64,000 nucleotides of DNA from NCBI RefSeq assembly GCF_030490285.1, contig NZ_CP129884.1, positions 4,030,001-4,094,000 on the forward strand. The letters are read 5' to 3'. This document shows, one piece after another, positions 46,339-54,396 of the stretch. This DNA comes from Methylomonas montana. GTDB lineage: Bacteria; Pseudomonadota; Gammaproteobacteria; Methylococcales; Methylomonadaceae. Under the pieces are notes generated by a model that had not been told where the DNA came from, made no database searches, and saw nothing but the letters and a program-made list of their open reading frames with translations. The translations under genes were made by a program, and so were the position numbers. Position 1 is the stretch's first letter; each line of letters opens with the position of its first letter.

Positions 46339-47139
46339 ATGACCCTAAACAATCAGGTTCGCAAGCTGGCTGCTCGATGGATATATGCCTGTTTGCCGGC
46401 GGCTTGGGTGGCTATGGCCGGTTTGCCGGCCGGCGCGCAGGCGTCTTATATCTGTCCCAACGGGCCGGGGCCCGGCGAAGTTCAGCTGGGCATCACGGGC
46501 GGCTCGCATGGCGTCGCCGCGATGCCGGTCTGCGAAGAAGATATTAACTATGTTGACGATTCCAGCGAAGTTGCCGACGCGCCACCGGCACCGCGCGCCG
46601 ATCCCTTGCAAACGCGTATCGGCGCGATGAGTTCGGTGCTGGAAGCAATGTCCATGGGCTATGACCGCTTACATACCGCGCTCAACAAAGACCCGGAACT
46701 TAAAGCCATGGGCAATGGCATGTGGCAATATCAGCAAAACGGTCAGCCGCCGCGTCCGGGTGAAGGTTGCAGCGCGCTGTATACCAATCTGAAGGGCGCG
46801 CTGGTGTTGTCGGGCCCGGATGGCGACTATAAAGGCGCGCTGATGACTTTTTGGGGACCGGATATTCCCAGCCCCCAAGCGGTCGGCACCATCAAAGTGA
46901 CGCTGGATCAAGCGGACGGCCAGCCGCAAACGGTAACCGCCTTCAACTATGCCTCTCCAAACGGCAAGGTCGGCGCTATCGTACTGGCGGTGCCGACCAT
47001 ACAAGCGCTATTGGATAACATGACGGACCAGCAATCCTTCGATATTGCTATCGACGGTAAATCAGTGATTCATCTCGAATGGCAACACGGATTGACAGCG
47101 CGCGACCGGTTACGCCGTTGCGTGGCTGGGCAAGGTTGA
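46339..47139 (+). CDS. Secreted protein of unknown function
   Basis: The 266-residue protein starts at ATG 46339. An N-terminal basic stretch and hydrophobic segment (IYACLPAAWVAMAGLPAGAQA) form a signal peptide. The mature part has three cysteines early on (YICPNG, PVCEED, EGCSAL) and the segment LKGALVLSGPDGDYKGALMTFWG, with no recognised domain. It follows the MerR gene by 70 bases and may be its target, an inference from position only. The start further upstream in the same frame would run through the MerR gene and is rejected. Confidence 0.7.
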   Translation: MTLNNQVRKLAARWIYACLPAAWVAMAGLPAGAQASYICPNGPGPGEVQLGITGGSHGVAAMPVCEEDINYVDDSSEVADAPPAPRADPLQTRIGAMSSVLEAMSMGYDRLHTALNKDPELKAMGNGMWQYQQNGQPPRPGEGCSALYTNLKGALVLSGPDGDYKGALMTFWGPDIPSPQAVGTIKVTLDQADGQPQTVTAFNYASPNGKVGAIVLAVPTIQALLDNMTDQQSFDIAIDGKSVIHLEWQHGLTARDRLRRCVAGQG

Positions 47140-47190
47140 CCATGATCGGTTCGCTGTCGATAGGATTGACTCATCTCATCGGGCAACTTG

Positions 47191-47625
47191 CTACACTTTG
47201 GCCTCCAAAATCAGGTTGAACGGCGTTTCCGCTGCCCGGCGCAGACTGTTGAAACCGGCTTCGCGGAAGATGCCGGCCCAGCGCGCTTCACCGGCTTGTG
47301 CGCCCAGAGCCAGACCTACGTCTTCTGACAACGAGTGGGCGCAGCAAATCGTCGTGGAGGCGGCGTAAAACAGCCGGCCGACGGTATTCAGGTTGTCCTC
47401 CACCCGGTCGTTGGCGTAAGGTTCCACCAGCATCACCGTGCCGCCCGGAGCTAGGGCTTCGGCGGCATATTTGGCCGCTCCCAGCGGATCGCCCATGTCG
47501 TGCAAGCAATCGAAAAAGCAGATCAGATCGAAGCCGGGTCTTCGGGTATTTGTGGGCGTGTGCGACTTCGAAGCGCATATGCGCGGCTTTTAACGTAGCC
47601 CTGCGAGTGGCAAAATGGCCAGGTT
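47191..47625 (-). pseudogene. Truncated, frameshifted SAM-dependent methyltransferase
   Basis: Read on the minus strand, one frame gives ATLKAAHMRFEVAHAHKYP and, after a one-base shift near 47540, another gives RPGFDLICFFDCLHDMGDP and continues to the stop at 47191 through ALAPGGTVMLVEPYANDR and ETPFNLILEA. Together these are the C-terminal half of a class I methyltransferase of the kind with an N-terminal winged helix. The N-terminal half, including the SAM-binding glycine loop, is missing, because stop codons interrupt the frame upstream of about 47625. The break faces the broken 5' end of the AraC pseudogene. Confidence 0.8.
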
Positions 47626-47660
47626 TGCTTCATTTATGCTAGGGCAGGGCCCGGCGCTAG

Positions 47661-48056
47661 GTTTTCAGCACGGCCAAGATTCATGTCAGTATCGTCGCGA
47701 TCCCTGCTGCGATGTTTTCAACGCTCAGCGGTATTTACGACGTTTTGAACGCCTTTGCGATGTTGCGTGGCTACCACGACACCGTTCCGGAAACCTCGCC
47801 GTTTCAAGTCGACATTGTCGGCCCTTCCCGAGACGCCACCGGCTACTCGCCGATCGAATACGTGCAGCAGCTGCGCATCGAAGATGCCAAACGCCGCCTG
47901 GAAAGAACCGACGCCACGGTCGAACAGATTAGCTGGCTGGTCGGCTACGAAGACTCGGCTTCGTTCCGCCGTTTGTTCAAACGCATCGCCGGTGTGGCGC
48001 CGGGGGACTACCGCAAAAAATTCAGTTTGCCCCGTTTCGTACAGGACGCCGAATAA
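47661..48056 (+). pseudogene. AraC-family regulator with internal deletion
   Basis: The frame opens after a TAG at 47658 and reads KIHVSIVAIPAAMFSTLSGIYDVLNAF, the start of a GlxA-like amidotransferase-fold domain. It reaches FQVDIVGPSRD and then jumps directly to the C-terminal AraC helix-turn-helix (YSPIEYVQQLRIEDAKRRLE, ISWLVGYEDSASFRRLFKR). About 200 residues that normally lie between are absent, and no good start codon precedes the first strand. A short product from ATG 47712 with only the DNA-binding part is possible. The intact paralogue lies next to it at 48079. Confidence 0.8.
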
Positions 48057-48063
48057 TTAGTGC

Positions 48064-48097
48064 CGGGCCGGCTTGGATTTATCCTCGAGCCGGCCCG
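48064..48097. terminator. GC-rich hairpin between convergent AraC genes
   Basis: CGGGCCGGCT (48064-48073) pairs with AGCCGGCCCG (48088-48097) over a 14-base loop between the AraC pseudogene and the 3' end of the intact AraC gene, into whose last codons it extends. No T-run follows, so terminator function is uncertain. Confidence 0.5.
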
Positions 48098-49206
48098 TCC
48101 AACGACAGCCGCAAACCGCGAAAGCGCTTGCGGTACTGGGCCGGCGTCAGTTTGACCTGGCGTTGAAACAGCCGGTTGAAGAAACCGGCATCTTCGTAGC
48201 CGACATCGCGGGCGATGGTTTCGACCGGCTGGTCGCCGGCTTCCAGCATCTGCTTGGCTTCTTCCAGACGTAGCGTATGTACATATTCCAACGGCGACAA
48301 GCCGGTCGCGGCTTTGAAGCGACGATTCAGGCTGCGCTCGCCGAGGCCGCTGAGCCGGGCCATCGCCGTAACCGGCGCATGGCTACGGTAGTGTTCTGCA
48401 ATCCAAACCTGACAACGCGCGATAAGCGCATCCTCGACCTGGCGAGTCTGCGCCAACCGGGCATAAGGTTGTTGGCCGATCTGGTGCCAATCGATCAGGT
48501 TCAACTTGGCGACCTGCATCGCTGCTTCCACCGACACCAGCCGCGCGATCAGAAACAAGGTCAGATCCAACCAGGAAGTACCGCCGCCGGCCATGATCAG
48601 GCGTTGGCCATCGCCGGAACACACCAGCGAGCGTTGACCGTGCACGTTGACCTTTGGGAAGCGCTGCCGCAATGTCGCGCAATAGGCCCAGTGGGTGGTG
48701 GCATCGTGGCCGTCCAGCAAACCGGCTTCCGCCAGCAGCATCGCCCCGGAGCAGGAAGCGGCTAAGGTAGCGCCGACTTGATAGCGCTGTGTCAACCAGG
48801 CGATTTCCCGGTCGAACAAGCCGGCCATCGGCTCGCTGGGCGGAATGTTGACTTCCGGCACGCACACCACTGCCACCGGCGGGCAATCGGCTAGCGCGTA
48901 ATCGATCGACACTGGAATGCCGTTGCAGACAGTTAGCGGGCCTGAGTCGGCGGCCACCAGCAGTGGCCGGATGGCCTGCGGGCCGGCTTGGCCGCTGACG
49001 ATTAACGGCCAGTCCCGACCTACCGACAGTAATAAATCGTACAAACCGAAAATCACCGACGCGCTGGCAGCTGGAAATACCAGAATCGCCACCGGTATCG
49101 GCGCCGTGGCCGATTCGGCGGGTTTCGCGCCGATTTGGCGATGGCCCGGTGCGTCGGCTTGGGCTAAGGTATTGCCCATGTTGGAATCAATCGAGTGTGT
49201 CGCCAT
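48079..49206 (-). CDS. GlxA-type AraC-family transcriptional regulator
   Basis: The 375-residue protein has an N-terminal DJ-1/PfpI-like amidotransferase-fold domain (about 38-220; VAILVFPAASASVIFGLYDLL and the nucleophile-elbow-like AASCSGAMLLAEAGLLDG with Cys) and a C-terminal double helix-turn-helix of the AraC type (SPLEYVHTLRLEEAKQMLE, IARDVGYEDAGFFNRLFQR). Such regulators sense small molecules and activate neighbouring enzymes. Its ATG overlaps the start of the divergent hydroxylase gene, making that gene a candidate target. The first 35 residues are poorly conserved in appearance and the true start may be later. Confidence 0.9.
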   Translation of the reverse strand: MATHSIDSNMGNTLAQADAPGHRQIGAKPAESATAPIPVAILVFPAASASVIFGLYDLLLSVGRDWPLIVSGQAGPQAIRPLLVAADSGPLTVCNGIPVSIDYALADCPPVAVVCVPEVNIPPSEPMAGLFDREIAWLTQRYQVGATLAASCSGAMLLAEAGLLDGHDATTHWAYCATLRQRFPKVNVHGQRSLVCSGDGQRLIMAGGGTSWLDLTLFLIARLVSVEAAMQVAKLNLIDWHQIGQQPYARLAQTRQVEDALIARCQVWIAEHYRSHAPVTAMARLSGLGERSLNRRFKAATGLSPLEYVHTLRLEEAKQMLEAGDQPVETIARDVGYEDAGFFNRLFQRQVKLTPAQYRKRFRGLRLSLDGPARG

Positions 49207-49990
49207 GCCTACCCCTATCGAATTATTGCTGGACCCGATTTCGCTAACACTGTTTGCGCTGTACGCGCTGCTGATAGCCTGGGAAGCCTTGCTACCGGCG
49301 CGGCCGTTACCGACCGTGCCAGATTGGCGCTGGCGCGGTATCGCCGCGTTCGTCTGCTACTGGTTATTATCGTCGTATCTGCCCTTGCTATGGAACGAGC
49401 AATTGTTGCCGTATCAACTGTTCGACCTGACCGGCCTCGGCGACGTTTACGGCGCGCTGGCCGGATTGTTGCTGTACGAATTCGGCGTTTACCTCTGGCA
49501 CCGGGCGATGCATACTTCGAGCGGCTTGTGGCGCAGCTTTCACCAGTGGCACCACAGCGCCGAGCGGCTGGACAGTTACGGCGCGTTCTGGTTCAGCCCG
49601 CTCGACATGCTGGGCTGGACGGTGCTTGCCAGTTTGACGTTGACTTTGCTGATCGGCATTACGCCGCAAGCGGCAATTTGGATACTGTATGCGACGACGT
49701 TTTGCAGCGTGTTTCAGCACACTAACGTCAACACGCCGCGCTGGTTGGGCTACCTGCTGCAACGGCCGGAAAGCCATTCCCTGCACCATCAGCTTGGCGT
49801 ACATGCCGGCAACTATTCCGACCTGCCGTTGTTCGACATTTTGTTCGGCACGTTTCGCAATCCGGCGGATTTTGCCGAGCAGACCGGTTTTTACCCCGGC
49901 GCATCGAATCGAGTGTGGGACATGTTGCTGATGCGCGACGTGACCCAGCCGCGAGCCATGCCCCTATCGCTCCATCGCAGCGGATCGTGA
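49205..49990 (+). CDS. Fatty acid hydroxylase / sterol desaturase family membrane protein
   Basis: The 261-residue protein has four membrane segments and the histidine clusters of the di-iron hydroxylase superfamily: WHRAMH, HQWHHSAERLDSYG and SHSLHHQLGVHAGNYSDLP, plus QHTNVNTP. Such enzymes hydroxylate or desaturate lipids and sterols. The substrate is unknown. ATG at 49205 is chosen (another lies at 49178). It starts on the opposite strand directly over the AraC start codon, so one or both promoters must lie within the neighbouring coding sequence, or one start is wrong. Confidence 0.88.
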   Translation: MPTPIELLLDPISLTLFALYALLIAWEALLPARPLPTVPDWRWRGIAAFVCYWLLSSYLPLLWNEQLLPYQLFDLTGLGDVYGALAGLLLYEFGVYLWHRAMHTSSGLWRSFHQWHHSAERLDSYGAFWFSPLDMLGWTVLASLTLTLLIGITPQAAIWILYATTFCSVFQHTNVNTPRWLGYLLQRPESHSLHHQLGVHAGNYSDLPLFDILFGTFRNPADFAEQTGFYPGASNRVWDMLLMRDVTQPRAMPLSLHRSGS

Positions 49991-50099
49991 ATGACCCGCG
50001 CTGTTGAGGCGTTAATCCACAGACGACATATCAGGAGTTTTTATGAAAATCTTTCAATTCTGCCAAAGCAGATATCTGGCCCGGACGACCCAGAAGCGA

Positions 50100-50711
50100 T
50101 TACGCATTCAGACTGGTATCAATCCGCAAGCATTGCTGACTTCGCCGGTTTAACAAACGCCAACCGCTTAGACCAATAGCCATCAATAATCCGGAAGCCG
50201 GTAGCGGCACCGCCGAGAATCGCAGATCCTCGATGACGATGCCGTCGATGGAAACCTGCTGGATCTGATAAATCTCCACCCGTTTGATCAGTTTGGCATT
50301 GACCGCCAACATGAAAAACTGATTGTTACCCAGATTTTCGCCGAACACCTGCGCGAAATCGATCAGATTACCGCCAGCTTCCGCATCATAGGCATCCAGC
50401 CGCAAACCGTTGTCGCCAACATCAATGCCGACGAAGCTGACATCGGTCACCGCCTTCGAAAAATAGGCGACGATCGGATTATCGCTAAGCCATTGAAAAG
50501 CGCCGATGGCACTAATCCCATAAGGCCCAGAGAAACCATTGAGCCCGAAATTGGATACGCGTACCGCATTGGCAAACCTGACGCCTCGATCAACATAGCG
50601 GCCATCGATAATATCGCCCGCCACACCGTCGTCAAAGTCGATCAACGTTGCGCGCGCAGTGTTCGAAAACAACATGGCCGCAACCAACAAACACGCACAT
50701 TTTGTGTTCAT
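50100..50711 (-). CDS. Secreted protein with VPLPA-type C-terminal signal
   Basis: The 203-residue protein has a signal peptide (CACLLVAAMLFSNTARA), a beta-rich body opening LIDFDDGVAGDIIDGRYVDRG, as in many PEP-CTERM proteins, and a tail AVPLPASGLLMAIGLSGWRLLNRRSQ. The tail keeps VPLPA, the hydrophobic segment and the basic end, with 12 extra residues after it. Start ATG at 50711 lies one base from the stop of the FMN reductase gene upstream, so the two may be cotranscribed. Confidence 0.78.
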   Translation of the reverse strand: MNTKCACLLVAAMLFSNTARATLIDFDDGVAGDIIDGRYVDRGVRFANAVRVSNFGLNGFSGPYGISAIGAFQWLSDNPIVAYFSKAVTDVSFVGIDVGDNGLRLDAYDAEAGGNLIDFAQVFGENLGNNQFFMLAVNAKLIKRVEIYQIQQVSIDGIVIEDLRFSAVPLPASGLLMAIGLSGWRLLNRRSQQCLRIDTSLNA

Positions 50712-50712
50712 A

Positions 50713-51294
50713 TCAAGACTCCAGAATAGAGGCTCTCTTCAGGTCGATATCGCTTGCAATCGCACTAGAAAGCACCGCCAACATCTTGCGGATGGCTGCG
50801 GCCGCTTCCGGCAAAGCCACGATGCTGTGTTCGTCGAGATTGGCGCCAAGTTGTGGGATGACAACCGATGCCGGCTCGACGATCACGGCGGACATGGTCC
50901 GCAGGGTTTCCCGTAGCGCCGTATCGGCATGATATGCGCGCGGCGAGGCATTCAACACGGCCACTGGTTTGCCGGCAAAATACTCATCCCCAACCAGCCA
51001 GTCCAGCGCATTTTTCATCGTGCCGGTCACACCGTGGGCATATTCCGGACTGGCGATCAGCAGCGCATCGGCTTCGCCTACGGCGCGGCGAAATCGGGCC
51101 ACGCTGCTCGGCAATTGGGATTCCAGATCGGGATTGAACAGTGGCAGCGCCCCGATTTCCGGGCATAGGGCAATACTCATGGCCGGTGGCGCCAGTCGCG
51201 CGGCGGCTCTTAGTAAAGCCGAATTGATCGATGCGACTCTAAGGCTGCCGGAAATAGCCAAAATTCTCGCCGGACTCGCTGTGGTTTGATTCAT
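50713..51294 (-). CDS. NADPH-dependent FMN/quinone reductase
   Basis: The 193-residue flavoprotein is of the NADPH-dependent FMN reductase family: ILAISGSLRVASINSALLRA at the N-terminus (phosphate loop for FMN), LPLFNPDLE, and the substrate-site motif SPEYAHGVTGTMKNALDWL. Members reduce quinones, azo compounds or chromate using NADPH. The physiological substrate is not clear here. The start codon is followed by MNQTTASPARI. The next gene downstream is a VPLPA-CTERM protein. Confidence 0.9.
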   Translation of the reverse strand: MNQTTASPARILAISGSLRVASINSALLRAAARLAPPAMSIALCPEIGALPLFNPDLESQLPSSVARFRRAVGEADALLIASPEYAHGVTGTMKNALDWLVGDEYFAGKPVAVLNASPRAYHADTALRETLRTMSAVIVEPASVVIPQLGANLDEHSIVALPEAAAAIRKMLAVLSSAIASDIDLKRASILES

Positions 51295-51650
51295 TGAATA
51301 TTGGGAAACTTGGTTTGGCTCTACTGACGGATTCCCGCGCCAGCGCCATTAAACCAGCCTGCGCGGGAACAGCAGCGCAAAAATTCCTTGGCGCGCTCGC
51401 CTTCCTTGGCAAACGGGATGCCGGCGGCCATTCTAACACCTCTAGTGATTCTCGCAACCCATTTAAGCCTCCCCGCATCGGATTACGCACCGACAACCCA
51501 GGAATGCTGGCGCATTCGCATAAATGCCAGGCTGCTCGCCGACAGAGTCGGTTTTATCACGGTTTGTGACGGCTCCAGCTATCAGATTCGTCCGCAAAAT
51601 CCCATTCATTTTCCAAATCTCGGGATGAATGGGATTTTGGTAGATTAAGG
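51295..51650. other. Intergenic stretch with a strong terminator
   Basis: These 356 bases contain no gene I can support. Short frames on the plus strand lack a ribosome binding site and family resemblance. A strong hairpin occupies 51596-51638. Confidence 0.45.
51596..51638. terminator. Strong hairpin downstream of the papain-like gene
   Basis: AAAATCCCATTCAT (51596-51609) and ATGAATGGGATTTT (51625-51638) form a perfect 14-base stem with a 15-base loop and terminal A/T tracts on both sides. On the minus strand it follows the stop at 51651 and ends in TTTT, a good rho-independent terminator for the fibre/papain-like cluster. Confidence 0.82.
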
Positions 51651-53261
51651 TTAATGTTTCCTGACCACCGGTACACTATTGTCCAGCAAGTTCCAGTCCA
51701 GCATTTCCATGGTCAGTTCGCTGTTCGCGGACATATTGACACTGGTCACTCGCGGCTTTTGCGTGAGTTTTCCCTGCTTATCGAGCACCATGGTCTGGAT
51801 TCCAACCTTACGGTTGCCTCCCGTGTTGACGAGGTTGGCAAAGCCGAGCTCCGTCGAGGTATTAAAACGAAATTCCGCGTTGCGATCGCCGCCAATACCG
51901 CTGATTACCATCGCCCGCACCTGATCACCGACGCGCCTGGCCACCGTCATGTTGAACTTCTTGGCGACGGCCGGGGTAAAACGCAATTCGGTTTGATCGG
52001 GATTCATCGACAATACATCGACTTGCCCGGCCGCCGTCGTCAAGCCCTGCAACACCACCGAACCGCCGTCCGGCGTGATCGAGTTGTAGGTGTATCGGCC
52101 GCGACCGGTGCCGGCGATGCGCCGCTCGAGCGCGGCGTCGCTGGGCAACAAATAGGCTTTCGGCACCAGATAGCACGGCAGGCTACCGGGAATCTCCGCA
52201 TAGATCTTGCCGTCAAAATTGCCGGTTTTTAAACCCTTGGCATCGGTGATCTGCAAGTCGGCCGGCGACAGCAAAAAATCCAGGATGAAGTTGGTGAAGC
52301 CCAACGTCCCACTGAACGGCATGTCGTGATCGGCCAGCATATAATTGCCGTTGGTCATCATCCCCAAGGTAATACCATCCTGGCTGCTGAACAGCGCAGT
52401 CGATGAAGCCGCGAAATATTGGTAATCCAGCCGCCCGCCGTTGTTTTTAAAAACCAGCTTGCAGTTTGGGCTTTCCGGGTGGTTGCAATCCCAGACGTAC
52501 AATTCGACATTATCCAGGTCGCCGACCGTGGTTCTGCCGTCCGGCGCCAGGCGCGGTCCCGGATGGCCGGGCGGATAGGCGAAGCGATAAGGCATCACAC
52601 AATGCGATTTTCCCAGCTTGTCAAAGTAATCGCCGCTCAATATGCCTCCTGCCGGGATGAAGAACAACAATGGCGCCGACTTACGCGTGCATCCTCGTAG
52701 AAAAATCGTTTCGATTTCCCGGCAGCTTCGCTCGACGCGAGCCAGCCCTTCTACCCCTTGGTCGTGAAAATACAGCAGGCTTTCCCGACTGAGCAACTTG
52801 CCGTGCACGGCGGTCAATTGCTTATGCACGCTGGCCTTGGTAATGCTGTAGGTGTCCGCCCGGCCGGTCCAGAAACTGTCGGCGACCAGACTGGCCAGCG
52901 ATGTGCAAAAACCCGTGGCTAAGCCACCGTTGGCGGTGCCTTTCAGATAATATTTGTACAGTTCGAAGAACGCCAAAGTCAGAATCGGATGCCCGAAAAT
53001 GGGGTCGAACGCTTCATGATACACCTCGGAGCCACCGAAAGTTTCCTTGAAAGTGCCCCAATCCGGCACGCCATCCGAGAAGTTGCCGAAGGACAGATTG
53101 TGGGTGCCGAATTGAAACTGGATTTCCGGGCTACCGCGCACGCCCAATGCTTCGATCAACTTTCGCAACGAAATCGGTTGCGGCACTTTGTATTGCTTGG
53201 CCAATTTACGGACGCTGACCGAAGCACCTACTATTTTTCCCGAGCTGCGTAGATTAGGCAT
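51651..53261 (-). CDS. Large protein with a putative papain-like cysteine peptidase core
   Basis: The 536-residue protein has no obvious signal peptide or membrane segment. I do not recognise the whole family. Three spaced motifs fit a papain-like triad: Cys119 in ATGFCTSLASLVADSFW, His220 in GKSHCVMPYRFAY, and Asp258 with Asn260 in LYVWDCNHP, in the order and spacing of bacterial cysteine peptidases and transglutaminase-like folds. The C-terminal 170 residues are beta-rich and may bind a partner. It is the last gene of a cluster with two fibre-like proteins (27-base gap), ended by a strong terminator. Activity and target are unproven. Confidence 0.6.
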   Translation of the reverse strand: MPNLRSSGKIVGASVSVRKLAKQYKVPQPISLRKLIEALGVRGSPEIQFQFGTHNLSFGNFSDGVPDWGTFKETFGGSEVYHEAFDPIFGHPILTLAFFELYKYYLKGTANGGLATGFCTSLASLVADSFWTGRADTYSITKASVHKQLTAVHGKLLSRESLLYFHDQGVEGLARVERSCREIETIFLRGCTRKSAPLLFFIPAGGILSGDYFDKLGKSHCVMPYRFAYPPGHPGPRLAPDGRTTVGDLDNVELYVWDCNHPESPNCKLVFKNNGGRLDYQYFAASSTALFSSQDGITLGMMTNGNYMLADHDMPFSGTLGFTNFILDFLLSPADLQITDAKGLKTGNFDGKIYAEIPGSLPCYLVPKAYLLPSDAALERRIAGTGRGRYTYNSITPDGGSVVLQGLTTAAGQVDVLSMNPDQTELRFTPAVAKKFNMTVARRVGDQVRAMVISGIGGDRNAEFRFNTSTELGFANLVNTGGNRKVGIQTMVLDKQGKLTQKPRVTSVNMSANSELTMEMLDWNLLDNSVPVVRKH

Positions 53262-53288
53262 GGTATTTTCCTGGAGTTTTTTAGATGA

Positions 53289-54341
53289 CTACTGCAAGGC
53301 GATCAGTACCGGCACCAGCCCTTGACCGGCGCTGAACGGCCGCAAGGCTTTGCCGATCACCGTGCCGAAGGCTTTAAGCGGGTCGCTGACCTTCATCGCA
53401 TGACCGGGGGTGGGCGAGGTCGTCAACAGGTCGCCGATCTCGATGTCGCCATATTCCGCATCCACCTTGCAATACACCTTGCCCATCAGCGCGATCGGCT
53501 TGCGCAGTTTGCCGGTGTCCTGTTTGTCCAATACGATGCCGGGTTTGTATTGCCCCGCCCCGGAGACCACCCCGGCGACGCGTTTGTCGTAAGCTTGCTG
53601 GCTGGGGTATAAAACGCCTTCTTCACCCAGCACCATCACGGTGCCGGCTTCGACGTTTTCTGTTTCGCAGATGTCGAAATCCTCGGCGCAATCGGCGTTG
53701 GTAAGCAAAATGTCGCCGTTGGTTTTGATGCTGCCGTTGACTTCCAGTTTTTCGGTCGGATTCGTAGTACCGATACCGACGTTGCCGTTGTCCTGAACCG
53801 TCATCAGCACACCGGTTGCCCCGGTATTGAGCGGTGTGCCATTGATTTGGCTGGACTCGCGAGAACGGGCAAAATGCAATTTCCAGCCGGTGTTGTCGCC
53901 AAAGCGAATGTAGCCGGCATTGGGACTGACATCCGAAGGCGCGATGTTAAAAAATGCGTCGGTATTGGCACTGCCATTCAGCGCGATATTGCCCGTCACA
54001 TCCAATTTTGCTTGCGGATTCGTCGTGCCGATGCCGAAATTGCCGGTTGACCGCACGAAAGTGAGCCCTTTATCAAACTGCCAGTTGCCATTGGCATCAT
54101 CCGCTGTTATCTGCAGGAAATCGCCGCCACCGTTGGTTCTGCTGTGAAATAAAAACTTTTGGCCGTTCTTATCGCTGCCGGCGATGATGTCGGCCGTAAC
54201 ATGCAATTTGGCCTTAGGCGTAGCGGTACCTATGCCTATGCTATCGGTCGATAGGTTTAGCGAACTGGTTTTGCCGCTCTGATCTTTGAGCGGTTGTGCT
54301 GTTGAATTTAATTCGCTGTCCAGCTGTAGAGTGGTAGTCAT
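53289..54341 (-). CDS. Fibre-like repeat protein with shared C-terminal domain (copy B)
   Basis: The 350-residue protein has three repeats of the form IGIGTxxPxAKLxVxGxI (around residues 35, 102 and 187), common in trimeric phage-tail and surface fibres. They are followed by a C-terminal domain from DCAEDFDICETENVEAGTVM to the end that resembles the self-cleaving or chaperone-like domains ending such fibres. ATG at 54341 follows GGAG. The C-terminal 130 residues are almost identical to those of the neighbouring upstream gene. No signal peptide is seen. It lies between the other fibre gene and the papain-like gene. Confidence 0.75.
   Translation of the reverse strand: MTTTLQLDSELNSTAQPLKDQSGKTSSLNLSTDSIGIGTATPKAKLHVTADIIAGSDKNGQKFLFHSRTNGGGDFLQITADDANGNWQFDKGLTFVRSTGNFGIGTTNPQAKLDVTGNIALNGSANTDAFFNIAPSDVSPNAGYIRFGDNTGWKLHFARSRESSQINGTPLNTGATGVLMTVQDNGNVGIGTTNPTEKLEVNGSIKTNGDILLTNADCAEDFDICETENVEAGTVMVLGEEGVLYPSQQAYDKRVAGVVSGAGQYKPGIVLDKQDTGKLRKPIALMGKVYCKVDAEYGDIEIGDLLTTSPTPGHAMKVSDPLKAFGTVIGKALRPFSAGQGLVPVLIALQ
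53340..53698. repeat. Near-identical 359-base duplication, copy B
   Basis: This stretch matches 54448-54806 with few differences and encodes the shared C-terminal domain of the two fibre-like proteins. The high DNA identity beside unrelated 5' halves indicates recent duplication or gene conversion of just this domain. Confidence 0.88.
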
Positions 54342-54396
54342 TTTGTTAATCTCCGTTTTTGCCACATTGTGGGATTTGTTTAAGCCAATCAAAAAA

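Noticed and set aside
48917..49204. N-terminal extension of the hydroxylase gene by 96 codons
   Set aside because: The extension is antisense to the AraC gene and lacks family resemblance; the membrane-protein start at 49205 fits the hydroxylase family.
51301..51648. Small plus-strand frames in the gap before the papain-like gene
   Set aside because: They lack ribosome binding sites and any family resemblance, and they run into the terminator hairpin.
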